A DNA stretch of 64,000 nt from Mauremys mutica (GCF_020497125.1 NC_059084.1:4615501-4679500), one strand, 5' to 3'. Numbered from the stretch's first letter, positions 12,049 through 23,636 are shown. Numbers and translations: made by a program. Notes: a model not told the origin generated them from the sequence alone.

Positions 12049-12265
12049 CAGGGCCGCCCAGAGGATTCAGAAGGACCCCCCACCGCTGAATTGCTGACAA
12101 TGACCTGGAGCGGAAGAAGCTCCGGGGGCTGGGCCCCGGGAGAGTGCTCCGGGGCCCCCGGAGCAAGTGAAGGACCCCGCTCCAGGGGCCCCGAAAAACT
12201 CTCATGGGGGCCCCTGCGGGGCCCAGGGCAAATTGCCCCTCTTGCCCCCCCTCTGGGCAGCCCTG
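12049..12265 (+). mobile_element. Non-autonomous hAT-type element, 217 bp, second family
   Basis: Termini CAGGGCCGCCCAGAGG and, reversed, CAGGGCTGCCCAGAGG match at 15 of 16 bases. Target duplication is exact: agcctgcc at 12,041-12,048 and 12,266-12,273. Internal sequence is G/C-rich with runs of 'ggggccccc' and differs from the 11,684 family. Confidence 0.9.
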
Positions 12266-12273
12266 AGCCTGCC

Positions 12274-12770
12274 TAATAAAAGTCCCACTTCTCTTTTCAG
12301 CTTCAAAGCCCTGCAAAAAAGAGAATTAACAATGCTTGCGGTGGGACAGGGAGAGGCAAGTCCCACTCCCCACCTCTGCTCCTTCCAAACGGTGGGTTTC
12401 TTTAAAGTCCCCGTTAAATAATCAGCTCTTAAATTCTGCAGGTTATGAACTCGTCATGAGAACGTAAAGCAAAATCAAGGGCCTGCTCTTGCGAGGTCCT
12501 GAGCTCCGCGGGAGAGACACTCCCCCAATGGGTTGGCAGGGTGCTCAGCACATTACAGGACCAGACTGGGAGAACAGACCTTCTCTTTCCCTGCTAGGCA
12601 GGCAAAAGGAGCGCGAGCTTGGAGATCAGAGCAAGCCAGAGCCTAGGACTGTGACACCTCATGCACTGGCCGGAGGTGGGGATTAGGGGAGAGCATGCTG
12701 GAAATGTGCTGGAATGGCCCCCTCTATCCCAAAGGGCCATTCAACAGTGCACATAGACGGCTAACGTCCC
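12274..12770. other. Unassigned stretch
   Basis: No gene or repeat recognised. No minus-strand poly(A) signal is visible that would mark the 12.8 kb candidate as a terminal exon. Confidence 0.35.
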
Positions 12771-12809
12771 CTAAGAGGCGAGGGACGTGCACTCGTGACA
12801 GGCTGGTAC

Positions 12810-12994
12810 CTGTGAGCCTTCGGTTCCCGGCTGCTGTAGGAGCTTGACGGTCCTGCCACCTGCTGACCTCTGACTCCGCCCGTCATGCCAGGTGAGGCTG
12901 CTGCCTGTGTTCCGCTGCAGACGGTAGTTGAGGTTTTCGGCCGATACCGTGTGCTCCAGGAGGTTCCGGCAGAAGCTGAAGTGCGTGGCAGCGG
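12810..12994 (-). CDS. Candidate exon, unidentified protein
   Basis: A pyrimidine-rich minus-strand acceptor (aatcgttctcctccccag) opens a frame that stays open for 222 bp to a TAG at 12,771-12,773. A good donor (CAG|GTACCA) at 12,810 would end the exon earlier at 185 bp. The peptide is protein-like, beginning AATHFSFCRNLLEHTVSAEN and continuing NLNYRLQRNTG and SLTWHDG; the distal part (QRSAGGRTVK onward) is less so. I do not recognise the family. The incoming phase (two bases to complete a codon) fits the 27-bp candidate at 14,242-14,268. This is the longest spliced-looking coding candidate in the window. Confidence 0.4.
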
Positions 12995-13000
12995 CTGGGG

Positions 13001-14235
13001 AGGAGAACGATTTAGATCAGAAAGACAACAAACATACCCCATGCACCAGTGTCCTCCCATAGCTGCCCAGATTGCACTATGCGCTGCTGCTCAAGAGACA
13101 GGACCGAGTCCACATCCTCCAGTCTTCTTCTCTGCCCCTGAGGCCAAAGGAGCTGGGAAGGATGTGGAAGTGCACCACATTGGCAAAGCCTGTGTTGCTT
13201 TCCCCTCCAGTAGAGAACAGCCTACTACTGCTACCTGCTCTTCGCTGCGGTGGCAGAAGTCTGTTCTACAAGTCCCAGATGCAAAACTCCATTGAGCACT
13301 CATGCAGGAGAGGGCTGTTGCTATGGCAGCGCTTGTGGCCAGGAGAAGGGCTTGCAGGGAGGACAGGGGTTATTTTCCAATAAGAAGCAGGTGAGGCTGT
13401 TCTAAAGGAAGGAAGCTTTGTCTGTGGGCTGCATAGGGAGCAGCTGCAGCATGTTAGCAAGCCCAGCTCTTCTGAAGGAACAGTAAATCAGCCCCAGTTC
13501 CTAGCGACCAGCTTTGGCTGCCAGCAGACAAGGCTGCAGGCACTTAAATGCACAACAACACCCAATGGGGCCACAGCCACTCATAAGGAACCGTGCACAC
13601 GGGCTGCAGGAGCTCCCACCACAAATCCCAGCTCCGTTAGGAAATGGGCTGGCTATGGAGCTGCGTACCAGGGGCATCCCCAGGCACGTGGGCTGCTAAG
13701 CCCCTCGCTCAGCTGCGCTCGCTTTGGACGCAGGTGCTGCATCGGCGCCAATTCTGGAGGCTTTAACGTAGCGCTCCCCCGAGCCCAGGGCTGGCTAACT
13801 GGGTCCCCTGGGCCTGAAACCGCCACACACAGGCAAGACCATTACATTGAGTGTCCCAACAAATTAAGGCTTATTGGAGGGGAGTTTGCCCCAAGCAGCC
13901 ATGTGACCAGCTAGGACCCGTTAACCCTTTAGAGGCTACAGCGCCTTAAACTCATTGGCACTGGCCTTCTGGCCTGCGGGGCCCCATGCTGTGCTGGGGG
14001 GTGGAGGAAGCAAAGAGGAGGTTGAGCAAAGAGCTGCCCCCCTTGCCAGTCCTAGGGGGAGGTGCAGTGTGGAGCTCTGAGTGTGACGGGACCCTCCAGC
14101 CGTGGTTGAGCTTTAGGCTGGCCTGGCCTGGCCTGCCCCACACATGCCGCTCTCCTGTGTGGGGGGAGGGGACGGAGTGCCTTTTTGCCGTATGGATCCC
14201 CTAAAACTTCTCCAGTCCGGGCACTGCCAGCAAAG
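13001..14235. other. Unassigned stretch, probably intronic if neighbouring exons are real
   Basis: No repeat recognised apart from a short GGCCT array at about 14,116-14,132. The two overlapping plus-strand frames (102-136 codons) around 12,885-13,383 have no splice support. Confidence 0.35.
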
Positions 14236-14241
14236 ACGTAC

Positions 14242-14268
14242 CTTCCCCTGACGAAACGCCAGAGAGCT
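14242..14268 (-). CDS. Possible 27-bp microexon
   Basis: On the minus strand an acceptor (gggctcctcactgcag) and a donor (AAG|GTACGT) bracket 27 bp. In the frame compatible with both neighbours it would read LSGVSSGE plus split codons. The phases join the 28,568-28,598 exon to the 12,810-12,994 exon. A microexon this short could easily be chance. Confidence 0.15.
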
Positions 14269-14473
14269 CTGCAGTGAGGAGCCCGCACGCCAGGGCTCGC
14301 AAGGGGGCAGGAGCAGCGTCTCGGACCGTCGCTGGGCAATCCTGGTGCATTTCCCAAGGGTATTTCAGCACCAAAATTGCTGAGGAGGCAACATCCCAGG
14401 GGCCGCGTGATCCGTGGAAACCACGCTCCAGTTCAGAGGGGCGGGAAGTAAAAATAGGAGGACAGGAAGAGAG

Positions 14474-14475
<2 letters not shown>

Positions 14476-14521
<46 letters not shown>
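14476..14521 (+). repeat. (GT)23 microsatellite
   Basis: An uninterrupted GT array of 46 bp. It creates long artificial cysteine-valine frames on the plus strand and threonine-histidine frames on the minus strand. Confidence 0.98.
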
Positions 14522-14526
<5 letters not shown>

Positions 14527-15920
14527 CCGTACACCTCTGCTCCCGAATCTGCCAGACAGGGTCTGTATAACCCAGGGTCTATATAACTCAGTGCTATGAC
14601 CAGGCCCTTGTTACCGGCCGTTCCCAGAGCCGGACTTGAGGAGGGCTGGGGGGCCAGTGGGTAGAGCAGGACGGGCCTGTGTTGGCTGGCTGGCTGCTGG
14701 AGGATCGCGAGGGCTGGGGGTGCTGCCTCTTGCCACCTCGCGCCTGTGAAACCATCCTGTCTGTTCAGATGGCTGCTGTTACCATGGCAACAGATTCTGC
14801 GACCTGAGTAGCAGTGGGTCTGCGCTGTGGGCACTCCCAGCCCTACCCCAGTCCTGCTGCTAACCCCCCCGGCCCCAGCCACTTGATGCCAGCCCCCCCA
14901 GCCCCTCCCTTCCCACAGCCCAGCCCAGTTTTCCTTCAAAGGAAAACACCTGATGGAGGAACCCGTGCAGAGATTTCGGTAACTGTGTCATGATGGGAGG
15001 CCTCAAGCTTCTCATCGCTGCTGAGCCAGCGAAAGGCTGTGAGCAGCAGGCCGAAGCCCCGTGGGCTGAAGGAAGGGCAGGCGTGGTCTGAGAGTGCGCT
15101 GGCTCTGGGTACCCGTGTATGGGCTTTAGGGGCGTTTCGTCTGTGGGTGCTCATGCATGGGACTGCCCGTACCCCGACTCTGGGTGCATGGCGGATTTGC
15201 CTGTAGCATAGATATTACAATAGCAGAAGGTCGCACTACAAGCTGCAAAGGCACAGCCTTCGGGCTGGGCCCGAGTGACTCCGCATGGTCTCTCGTGATC
15301 CCATGGCACTGGTTGTTAGGAGCAGGGACATAAAGCATGATCCTTTGGCCAAATGCAAACATGGATTTTTATATTCTACTTCCCTGAAACACCCCCCCTC
15401 CCCCGCTGCAATTTCCAGTGACGACCGGATTCTTCTGTACCCTCTGCCCTAAGCTGTTGTGCAACATTTCAGTGTGCGTGCTACCTCCGAGGAGGCTGGC
15501 TGCATTTCAGCAGCCAGAGAGGTGATTCCTCAGTTGAGACACTTTGAAATTCTTGGCCAACGGTGCTATACAAGTGAAAACATTCCTCTTCTTCTTGGCT
15601 CAGCCCCTAACTCGTGCTCTTGTTCACAATGCCAGGAGACTCGGGATGGGAATGAAAAATGCAGCATCAGCTAGGACTTTCCATTGCCAGGCTGGGTCAT
15701 ACCCTGAATGCTGTTTAAATGTCTTCCTGCCCCCACCATTCCCTTATTTTCTCTTTAAAGAGAAGCGAACAGCCCGCAACCACAATTGCTTACGCCGGCT
15801 TGCTCTGATGAAATGAACAGAGCAGCCTGAGATGTTTGCCCACACAGTGCTAGCACCAGCAAAGCTTGCTTTGCCACCAATTTTCCAGCCAGCGAGTCAC
15901 AAAGGGTCTGAGTCACCAGT
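14522..15920. other. Unassigned stretch
   Basis: No gene or repeat recognised. It includes a C-rich segment (14,860-14,910). Frames are under 95 codons apart from the artificial one running through the GT array. Confidence 0.35.
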
Positions 15921-15922
15921 TT

Positions 15923-16050
15923 GCTACACCAGTTTTATGCAAGTGTGTATTCACTGGGTTGGTCCTCAAATGCTGTAAATTGGGGTAGTTCCGCTGACTT
16001 CAAAGGAGCTACATTTTGCCAGTTTATGTGAGCTGAGTATCTGGCCCATT
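15923..16050. repeat. Degraded palindromic MITE
   Basis: Contains ctacaccagttttatgcaag, the core ccgctgacttcaaagg (15,991-16,006), then ccagtttatgtgagctg and tctggccc. This is the same order as the better-preserved copies at 20,530-20,612 and 62,201-62,288. Confidence 0.5.
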
Positions 16051-16244
16051 GCCTCCATAGAGTCGGACTGGTGTAACGGAGTGGTCAATCCATCCCATGG
16101 AGTTCTTTGGTAAAATTCCATCCACTCCCTCCTATCCCCAAACAATTCAGGGGTAAAGGAGATTTCTTGAGATTATAATGGAGCCCAGCAGACCCTGCCC
16201 ATTTCCTCTTCCAAATCCTTATGAGACACCAATCAGAGCATTTA

Positions 16245-16490
16245 CAGAAATGCCTGTGTGTCTGTGAATGTGTGATCACTTACACAGCTCTGAGTACATG
16301 CACACATGTGAACTTTGAACAGATATGTGGGCACACGCAGGTGTGAATTCACATCCGGCACATGTGCACGTGTGTGTGCATGCACTGGTAATGTGAGTAC
16401 ATGCACACAAAGGTGTATTTGCATGTGTGGGTGAATAACCACATGTATGTGCGAGCATGCCAGCATCTGCACATGCACGCCCATGGTGAG
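16245..16490. repeat. Degenerate TG/CA-rich tract
   Basis: About 245 bp dominated by short alternating purine-pyrimidine words (acatgcacacatgtg, cacatgtgcacgtgtgtg, gcatgtgtgggtg) without a fixed period. It looks like an old, eroded (TG)n expansion. Confidence 0.6.
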
Positions 16491-16716
16491 AAAGGAAAGT
16501 AACTGTGCTCATTCGGTATTGACCGTTCGGTTGCTCAGAAGCTTGGGCTATTCCATTTGTTCCAATTAAAATGTAAAATTTTCCTTTGTGGGGAAAGAAA
16601 ATGAATCCTTCTGTAAGAATGAAGCGTCAGTACAAGAGTCACACACTCGTCTACTCTAGATAAAAGGCGGGAGGCTTGGCATAAGCCATGTGGATCCCAC
16701 AAAGCAGGGACTAAGA

Positions 16717-17469
16717 CAGGGGCGGGCAAACTTTTTGGCCTGAGGGCCGCATCGGGTTTTGTAAATTGTATGGAGGGCTAGTTAGGGGAGTGGGTTGAGG
16801 GCTGGTCTCCACCTCCTATCTGCTCTCCCCCCAGGACTGCTGACCCATCCCCCGTTTCCTGACAGCCCCTCTGGGACCCCTGCCCCATCCACACCCCACC
16901 CCGCTCCCTGTCCCCTGGACCCCCGCTGCCCCATCCAACCCCTCCTCTCATTCCTGACGGCCCCCCTGGGACCTCTGTCCCATCCAACCACCCCTTCTCC
17001 CTGTCCTCTGACTTCCCCCTGCTGCGCCATCCAACCCCCCTCCTTCCTGACTGCCCCCCAGGACCCCTATCCCCATTCAACCCCCCTTTTCTTCCCCCTG
17101 ACCACCATCCACACCCCCTGACCACCACCCTGAACTCCTCTGCCCTCTATCCAACTCCCCTGCCCCCTTACTGTGCTGCCTGGAGCACCGGTGGCTGGCA
17201 GCGCTAGAGCCGCGCCGCCCGACTGGAGCCAGCCACGCCGCTGCCACCACCACGCAGCACAGAGACCGGGTCAGGCTGGGCTCTGCAGCTGCGCTGCCCC
17301 AGAAGCTCACAGCCCCACCGCCCAGAGCATTGTGCCCGCAGCAGAGCGAGCGAGCTGAGGCTGCAGGGGAGGGGCCGGGGGCTGGCCTCCCAGGCCAAGA
17401 GGTCGGGGGCCGGGCAGGATGGTCCCGTGGGCCGGATGTGGCCTGTGGGACGTCATTTGCCCACCCCTG
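16717..17469 (+). mobile_element. Non-autonomous hAT-type element, 753 bp
   Basis: Termini CAGGGGCGGGCAAACTT and, reversed, CAGGGGTGGGCAAATGA form the inverted repeat. An exact 8-bp duplication gactaaga flanks it (16,709-16,716 and 17,470-17,477). The interior is C-rich on the plus strand with repeated 'cccctgcccc' words and has no transposase. The 108-146-codon frames here are low-complexity proline- or glycine-rich shadows. Confidence 0.9.
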
Positions 17470-17574
17470 GACTAAGATCTCACTGTTTAGACTACAATGA
17501 ACAATCTGAAGCCACACAAAGGCAAGCTCCTTTCCAAGGATACCTGATGCACTGTAGGAATGAAAGGGTTCCAG

Positions 17575-17965
17575 AAAACCATCACTCCATTGGGCGCTAA
17601 TATCTATAGGATCCCTAACTTGAAAAGAAAAATCAACCCTTGTGCAACAGGAAACTGAAGTCTAAGAAAATGCCACTCACTCAAATGATACGTTGTACAG
17701 AACTAAACCTATCCAAGGAGTAGAACGAGGAGTAATGGGATCACATTCAGCAGAGAGAAATATCAAACATTTCCTAAGAGTGAGAGTGATTAGGCTGTGA
17801 AATGGTCTCCTAAGGGATGAGGTGGAAATGCCATTGTCTGAGACATTTTAATCTGACTTAGGAACCTTTAGGGAACATACTGTGGAAAGCAATCTTACAC
17901 TGGTCCCCAAGGGAGGAACTAAATGACCGAACAGCTTGAAAGGACTATGGATCTCTGAAAGGGAA
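17575..17965 (+). mobile_element. CR1 LINE 3' region, diverged
   Basis: Contains 'gtgattaggctgtgaaatgg', 'ctcctaagggatgaggtgg' and 'ggaggaactaaatgaccg' in the order of a CR1 3' UTR in plus orientation. Divergence is high and the ends are uncertain. Confidence 0.6.
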
Positions 17966-18860
17966 TATCCTCCTTTCATTAATTTTCAGAAATAGAGAAG
18001 AGCCCTCGTCAATTAATTACAACATAAGCCAGCTAAGAGAATAAGGGAAAATGGAATGGGAAACTGGCCTGATCTAAGAATGGGCTTGCTGAATGTATCT
18101 GCTCTTCATGAAGGTTCCGATGATGCCCTGGATCGTGAGAGGATATGGAATTATTGCTCGGTAAACCACTGCAACAATTCGCTTGTGATTACTTCTTCTG
18201 TTAATAGAACAAATGGAGTGGAGTCTTTCATGCAAATGCAACTGCATAGTGAAACCTGGTGCTCGGAGGCCGTGTAGGTACTTAGATAGAGAGCGAAGTC
18301 AAATCAGTGCAAGGGCCTAGCAACAGAGGCCACCCCACTGCAAAGAGGGGCCTGCTGGAGAAGCCAGTCACAGGTAAATACCAAAGGCATCAGTAACTGG
18401 GAACAATGAGAAGCCAACAGGACTGTTGTGAAGAAGTGCAGAGGTTCAGACGGAAAGGGCTATTTCATCATTCTGATGCCAGTGCTGTGTAATGTGACTT
18501 GGACATCACAGATGGGAGGGGACCTTTTCTCGAAGAAGAGCAGAGATGTAAATGCTGACTTCATCCACCAGTTATTAAGCATTATAAGATGGCCGTCACA
18601 GAAGTAAAAGCCCCATTGATGGCTGAACATTCCAAGCCAGGGTGATAGAGGTTACCAGCCGCCCTCAGAAACCCAAGAGCTAATTGACAAGTGTTTTGGG
18701 GTTTTCCCCTTTTAAAACAAAAGTATTATATAATAGACATGATGCACCTATGGATGGATTGCTTGGTCTAGAATCATTTGTCTTTATGGTCCCTCATTAG
18801 GGGGATATTAGATTCTAAAGCCATGCCATGTTTGGCTGCTTACCTCCTCTGCTGATGGGA
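17966..18860. other. Unassigned stretch
   Basis: No gene or repeat recognised between two CR1 pieces. The only notable frame is 73 codons (18,056-18,277) without splice support. Confidence 0.35.
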
Positions 18861-18861
18861 C

Positions 18862-19205
18862 TGTAATTCATGGATTCCAAGGGCAGAAGGGAGCATGCTG
18901 ACCATCTGGTCTGACCTCCTGCATAACACAGGCCAGAGAACTTCCCCCAAATAATTCCTAGAGCAGATCCTTTGGATAAACATCCAATCTCGATTTAAAA
19001 ATGGTCAGTGATTGAGAATCCACCAGGACCCTCTCTGTATATTGCTCCTGTGGTTAATTACTCTCACCATTAAAAATGTACGCCTCATTTCCAGTCTGAA
19101 TTTGTCTAGCTTCAACTTCCAGGCATTGGATTGTGTTAGACCTTTCGCAGCTAGATTAAAGAGCCCATTATTAGCTAGCAGCTGGTCCTGCTGTTACCCT
19201 GAGGC
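18862..19205 (-). mobile_element. CR1 LINE 3' UTR fragment
   Basis: Reads 'ctggtctgacctcctgcata', 'cataacacaggccagagaac', 'aattcctagagcagatcc' and 'tttccagtctgaatttgtc', the reverse complement of a CR1 3' UTR familiar from turtles. It is non-coding. Confidence 0.75.
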
Positions 19206-19377
19206 TGTTGAAGATAGACAGCTCCACTGCAGGATGCCTCCAGTTTCGGTCATGTACTGTGTAATGACATTCACATACATACCCACAATGTGTGTGTTAT
19301 TTACATATATAAAATTGGGTGTGTAAGGAGAAGCTGGCTTCAGCTTTCACCACAGCAGGACTAGCATCCCTTCTCAT

Positions 19378-19563
19378 AATCATAGAATATCAGGGTTATA
19401 AGGGACCTCAGGAGGACATCTAGTCCAACCCCCTGCTCAAAGCAGGACCAATCCCCAGACAGATTTTTACCTCACTTCCCTAAGTGGCCCCCTCAAGGAT
19501 TGAACTGACAACCCTGGGTTTAAGCAGGCCAATGCTCAAACCACTGAGCTATCCCTCCCCCCA
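19378..19563 (-). mobile_element. tRNA-derived SINE with CR1-like tail (variant tail)
   Basis: On the minus strand the head has an A box (TAGCTCAGTGGTT) and a B box (GGTTGTCAGTTCAATCC-like), then 'cacttagggaag'. The tail (plus-strand atcatagaatatcaggg, gacctcaggaggacatctag) matches a CR1 3' end more closely than the tails of the copies at 42,160 and 63,649. It is a Pol III SINE mobilised by a CR1-type LINE. Confidence 0.8.
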
Positions 19564-20525
19564 TAATACTTGCATTTAGTGTGGCATGTAGTACAGAAGG
19601 GGTACGCAGGGGAGCAGGGGTCCTGCTATGTTAAAGAACCCCTTTAGGGGTCCTGGCCTGAAGCTGAAAGACAGGGACCTGTTTCCAACGGTCATTATCC
19701 TGCATCCATCCCCACAGTATCTGAGGCTTGCACAGGAGCTCAGGTTGCTGTATTCAAACCTGGTCTGAGACGAGCCAACAGTGTCAGAGAGCAGGCAGCA
19801 GATGGGAGAAAGGCAAAAAATGAAAGCGCTCCGAATAAAGGCAGTGTACGAAGCGCCCCGACGGGTTCATGCTCCGATGGAGAGAGGCAGCCGTTGCATT
19901 ATCCCAGAGCTCGGAGGCAGTTCTTTAGAAACCTTCTGCTCCCTTCTCCCAACCAGCCCTCGGGTTTCAACTCTCTGGTTACTCAACAGCACTTAGTTCT
20001 GCAGCCCAGGAGCAGAAGTCAAGGGGCCGCTCAGCGGGGGCCGGAGCCCATTCTTTCTAGAGCATGAGGGCTCCAGGTACAAGCAGGTCAGCAAGTCCTA
20101 GAAAGGACCAGCAGCTGAGCCAGCCCTAGCTTGTCCTTTCAGGACCCCACTGTACCGGGTCACACTGGCGGCAATGGAAAAGATTTCCTGTCTTTGCACA
20201 GTCAAGTACCGAGGCCAAGCCCAGTGGGGCCCTGATCCATGACTCTCATACTCTACAGTAAATACAGTGATAAATCCGCACAGATGAATGCTCGACAGCA
20301 GAGCCACAAAACCAAAAGCATCAACCGATTTCCTCCTACGATGACCCTACAGGAACGAATTCAAAAATCAGCCAGGCCTTTGTCTCCTTCTGCACTGGCT
20401 ATAACTCCCTTTGCTTAGGCTGCCCCGGGCCCACTTCTCCAGAGCCAGTGTTTGCAGAAACGCCTCTGCCCACCTCCACACAAACACAAAGAGGCATGAC
20501 CCCATCCCTTCCTGTTCTCAGACAC
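19564..20525. other. Unassigned stretch
   Basis: No gene or repeat recognised. Frames are under 75 codons except for one of 122 codons starting at 20,411 that runs into the MITE at 20,530. Confidence 0.35.
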
Positions 20526-20529
20526 ATCT

Positions 20530-20612
20530 CGCTGCCGGTGCAAGTCAGCAGAGCTCCACTGACTTCAATGGAGCACCAGCCTTTTTACACCAACAGGGAA
20601 CTGGGCCCTTGC
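20530..20612. repeat. Palindromic MITE (TGACTTCAATGG core)
   Basis: ccggtgcaagtcagcagagc, core ccactgacttcaatgg (20,556-20,571), then an inverted 'ctttttacaccaac'. The arms are complementary around the core. Confidence 0.55.
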
Positions 20613-21390
20613 ACCGCAGGGGTTCGCCAGACCCAGCCTTCCCGGCTTGCACTGCATTTTGGAGCCGTGGGAGAGGGATGGTCGCCCTGGCTGCAGCCTC
20701 AGAAGAGGATGAACGAATGAGAATGAGCCAGCGCTGGGGGAGTCCCTTCTGCCCTCAGACCTCTGCCATACCTGACTGACTCCTGCTGATCAGCGCTTCA
20801 GCCCTCCTGCCAATATGCAGCACTCAGGACCCTCTGCTTGTTCTGCAAACTGGGCAGCGCCCCAGCCAATCAGCAATGCAGAGAGGAGGATTAAGACCCT
20901 GGCATTCTTTATACACAGCACTCGCCTGCTGACAGCACAGCCAAAGCTCCCCCCATGTCATTGTCCTTAGATAATCCCCCCTTCTATCCCCCACCCCCAG
21001 CCCCCTCGCTAAGCTCCTTCATTTACATGGCCAGGGAGTGACACAGAAGGGCAGAATGTAAACTACTCTGAAAAGGGCTTAACCGCTACCACTAGACCTA
21101 AATATCTGCCTGTCGCCCCTTCTAATCCTGTGTCAAGTGGAGATTTCAACGGGCTTGAATATGCGGAGGTGAAATTCTCCAAGAGGGGAAGGAGCCTTGT
21201 TCGGTGCATCTACTCAGCAGCTCCTCAGTGGAGACAAAGCTGCCAGTGGAAACGCAAATTGACAAATAAAATTGAGGGTAAGGGCCTGTGGAAATTCTGT
21301 ATGTCACAGTTCAGTGGTCACCAGCTGCCTGTGCTGTTTGGAAAGCGGAACTCATCTGAGAATTAGGAAAGCGACACTAGCCGCGGGGCT
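20613..21390. other. Unassigned stretch
   Basis: Nothing recognised. C-rich at 20,975-21,005. Confidence 0.35.
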
Positions 21391-21394
21391 AAAC

Positions 21395-21545
21395 TACAGG
21401 AGATCCAAGTTCTGCTCTTGGCTCGATCCCAGACTTGCTGAATGCGCCTGGGTAAGTCACTGATCATCTCCGTGCCTCCGTTTCCCCACGTTACACTCTT
21501 CATTTTACTCCCCTGGGATGTTGTGCGTAGAGCTGAATCAGTAAC
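21395..21545 (+). repeat. MIR-like CORE-SINE
   Basis: ccaagttctgctcttggc, then 'gcctgggtaagtcactgatc', then ccgtgcctccgtttcccc. This is MIR order on the plus strand; the GGTAAGT inside it mimics a splice donor. Confidence 0.65.
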
Positions 21546-21935
21546 GCTGGGCTGGAACAGTTTTCCATTAGAAAAACGCAGTTCCCCCATCGAAGGGCTT
21601 TGCTAAAATCATGTGGATTTCACCAAAATTTAATTCAGAGGAAAATAAAAGGGGAGGAGGTGAGTTTGATTATTTCAATTTTTCCTTTCCAAATACCACT
21701 TAGTTTCCAGTTGTTAAAGAGATCTGCGCACAAAGCAGCTCTTTTGGCAATTTTGCTTCCATGGAGAATTTTAACATGTGTAGGGTTTGTTCCAAATCAG
21801 AATGAAATCGAATTCTGAAATCGCAAAATCCTCCTGGAGACGGAATCTCTGTCCTCCGCCCATCTCTCGTGGTATGGCCTCACTGGTTCAGGCCACCGCG
21901 TACTGGCATCATGGAGCCCAGGGTGGGCGGGGAGC

Positions 21936-22069
21936 AGGGGGGCTGGAACAATTTGTATAGTGGGGGTGCTTGGAGTCATTGAACCAAACTGTAAACCCTG
22001 TACATGATGGAAACCACTTCAAGCCAGGGGGTGCGGCAGCACCCCTAATTCCAGCACCTATAGTGGGGA
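21936..22069. repeat. Short inverted-repeat element
   Basis: Left end ggctggaacaatttgtatag and right end reversed taggtgctggaattaggg share GGTGCTGGAA-type ends. The interior (accaaactgtaaaccctgta) is familiar as a turtle interspersed repeat. Confidence 0.55.
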
Positions 22070-22526
22070 TTGTCTTAGAGCTGCACCGTACTGTCCCAGA
22101 GGGAGACCTTCTCATTGCAGCACAATGCCACCAGGAGCCGAGCTCTGTGGCAGTCACTAAAGTGGAGCAGTCCTTGCACTCAGGGACATACCTGGAGTGA
22201 CCAGGTGTGCAAAGAGCAAAGGTGCATTTCCTCCTCCTAGCCCTGAGCAGAGGCTCGTCCAAACGGGGCAGTGAGAGAGGCTGGGATGGAAGGCGCTACA
22301 GAAACACCGAGTATTAATCGTCATTTTTACTCACTGCTTGCAAGACTTTGGCTCCTTTACTTAGCAGGCATGTATGAAACACACAGAGAGAAAAAGGTAG
22401 GACACTTTAATCTTCTCAGCTTTCTGCCTCCCTCTCCTGTATTAATGGAGCTCATCCCATCTCTTTATGGAGCATTTCCTATCCCCAAAGCACCGGGTCA
22501 AGTCTTGGACCCGTGGGCAGAGCCTG

Positions 22527-22823
22527 AGGCTGCGTCTATACTCGGAGCGCTTTGCTGGGATGGGAACACAGGCATACAGCACCGGCAAAGTGCTCCTAGT
22601 GTAGACCCAGCTATACCGGCCAAGCCATGCTTCTACTGGTATTGCTAATTCCATCCGTCTATCCCCAAGTGAAACAAGCTTGGAAGCAGAGCTTTGCCAG
22701 TATAACTGTGTCTACAAGAGGGGTTTCTGCTGGCCTGCGGTGGGGGTGGGGGGGTGTCAAACCTCTTCACACCACTGAGCGACACAGCTATGCCAGCAGA
22801 AGTCGGTAGTGTAGACACAGCCT
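22527..22823. repeat. MITE with GGCTGCGTCTACACT ends, 297 bp
   Basis: Left end aggctgcgtctatact and right end reversed aggctgtgtctacact are a 16-bp inverted repeat with two mismatches. No coding capacity. It belongs to the same general group (TGTCTACACT ends) as elements at 34,919, 41,303 and 58,353. Confidence 0.75.
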
Positions 22824-22829
22824 GCCAGG

Positions 22830-23174
22830 GAGCCTCAGCCTGGGGACTTCAGCTGGGTTCAAAGGGATATAACCTTTCTCCTCCACCAACCCAATGCCAT
22901 GGGACACCCATGTCCCCTGTGCTCCCCCACATCCAGGCCAGTCACCAGATCACTTGCTGCGCCTGTGCTGCTCCCGTTCTCACCCCAAATCCCTCTGCCC
23001 GCAGCCTTCTCCGCAGCAGTCAGAGGCCAAGTTCTTCACTCACATATGGCACGGGGCAGTGCGGGGGGAGTCCTCCTGCCCTGTATGGGCCTTCTGCAGC
23101 CTGGCAACATACCCTGCTTTGGGGGCCACCTACAGACCCAGGATCCTCCCCCTGCCCCCTCACTCTCATAAGGC
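22830..23174. other. Unassigned stretch
   Basis: Several overlapping plus-strand frames (90-152 codons) cover 22,754-23,229. They are proline/serine-rich, partly inside a MITE and have no splice support. Confidence 0.35.
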
Positions 23175-23275
23175 AGGCAAATATCATTATCTCCACTTCA
23201 CAGATAAAATGAGGTGTCCAAGGCCATAGACACAGGGAGTTCCTGTCAGAGATGGAGTGACAGCTCAGGAGTTCC
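23175..23275 (-). repeat. MIR-like fragment
   Basis: ctccacttcacagataaaat, 'gaggtgtccaaggcc' and 'ggagtgacagctcaggagt' follow the reverse complement of a CORE-SINE. Confidence 0.5.
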
Positions 23276-23636
23276 TGTCTCCTATGCATCTCCACGTACC
23301 CACATGTACTTTACACTTACCTCACCTGGTCTATTCTTCCTATACAATCTCACTCTGCTGCCTTACCCCTCTTAAAATGCTATTTGGCTTCAGCTATGGA
23401 AAGTTGATGATTCTTCCAAGCCTACCTGTTTCCCACCACACTTCCTTTCCTAAAAAAATAATACTCATGATCTGTTCCTTCACCTCAGAGCAGGGATCTC
23501 TCCTCGCTTTATGGAGTTCTTGCCATTTCAAAACATCTCTGCTGGGGTCAGTCAACCAATCATTTGCCTACAATGAAACTCGGCAATAAAAAAAACTTGT
23601 AAATTATTCTCTTTGATTTATTGTCTTTTTGTAATC
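23276..23636. other. Unassigned stretch
   Basis: One 110-codon plus-strand frame (23,257-23,589) with no splice sites. Nothing else seen. Confidence 0.35.

Noticed and set aside
11499..12316. Open frames of 174-216 codons on both strands
   Set aside because: They run through two GC-rich hAT elements and a MITE; the frames follow the repeats, not a gene.
14274..14939. Frames containing Cys-Val or Thr-His runs
   Set aside because: Produced by the (GT)23 array.
16778..17517. 108-146-codon Pro- or Gly-rich frames
   Set aside because: They are the low-complexity interior of the 753-bp hAT element.
22194..22241. Minus-strand segment with acceptor cctctgctcag and donor CCAG|GTATGT as an exon
   Set aside because: Two frames are open and neither looks conserved; short and close to a repeat.
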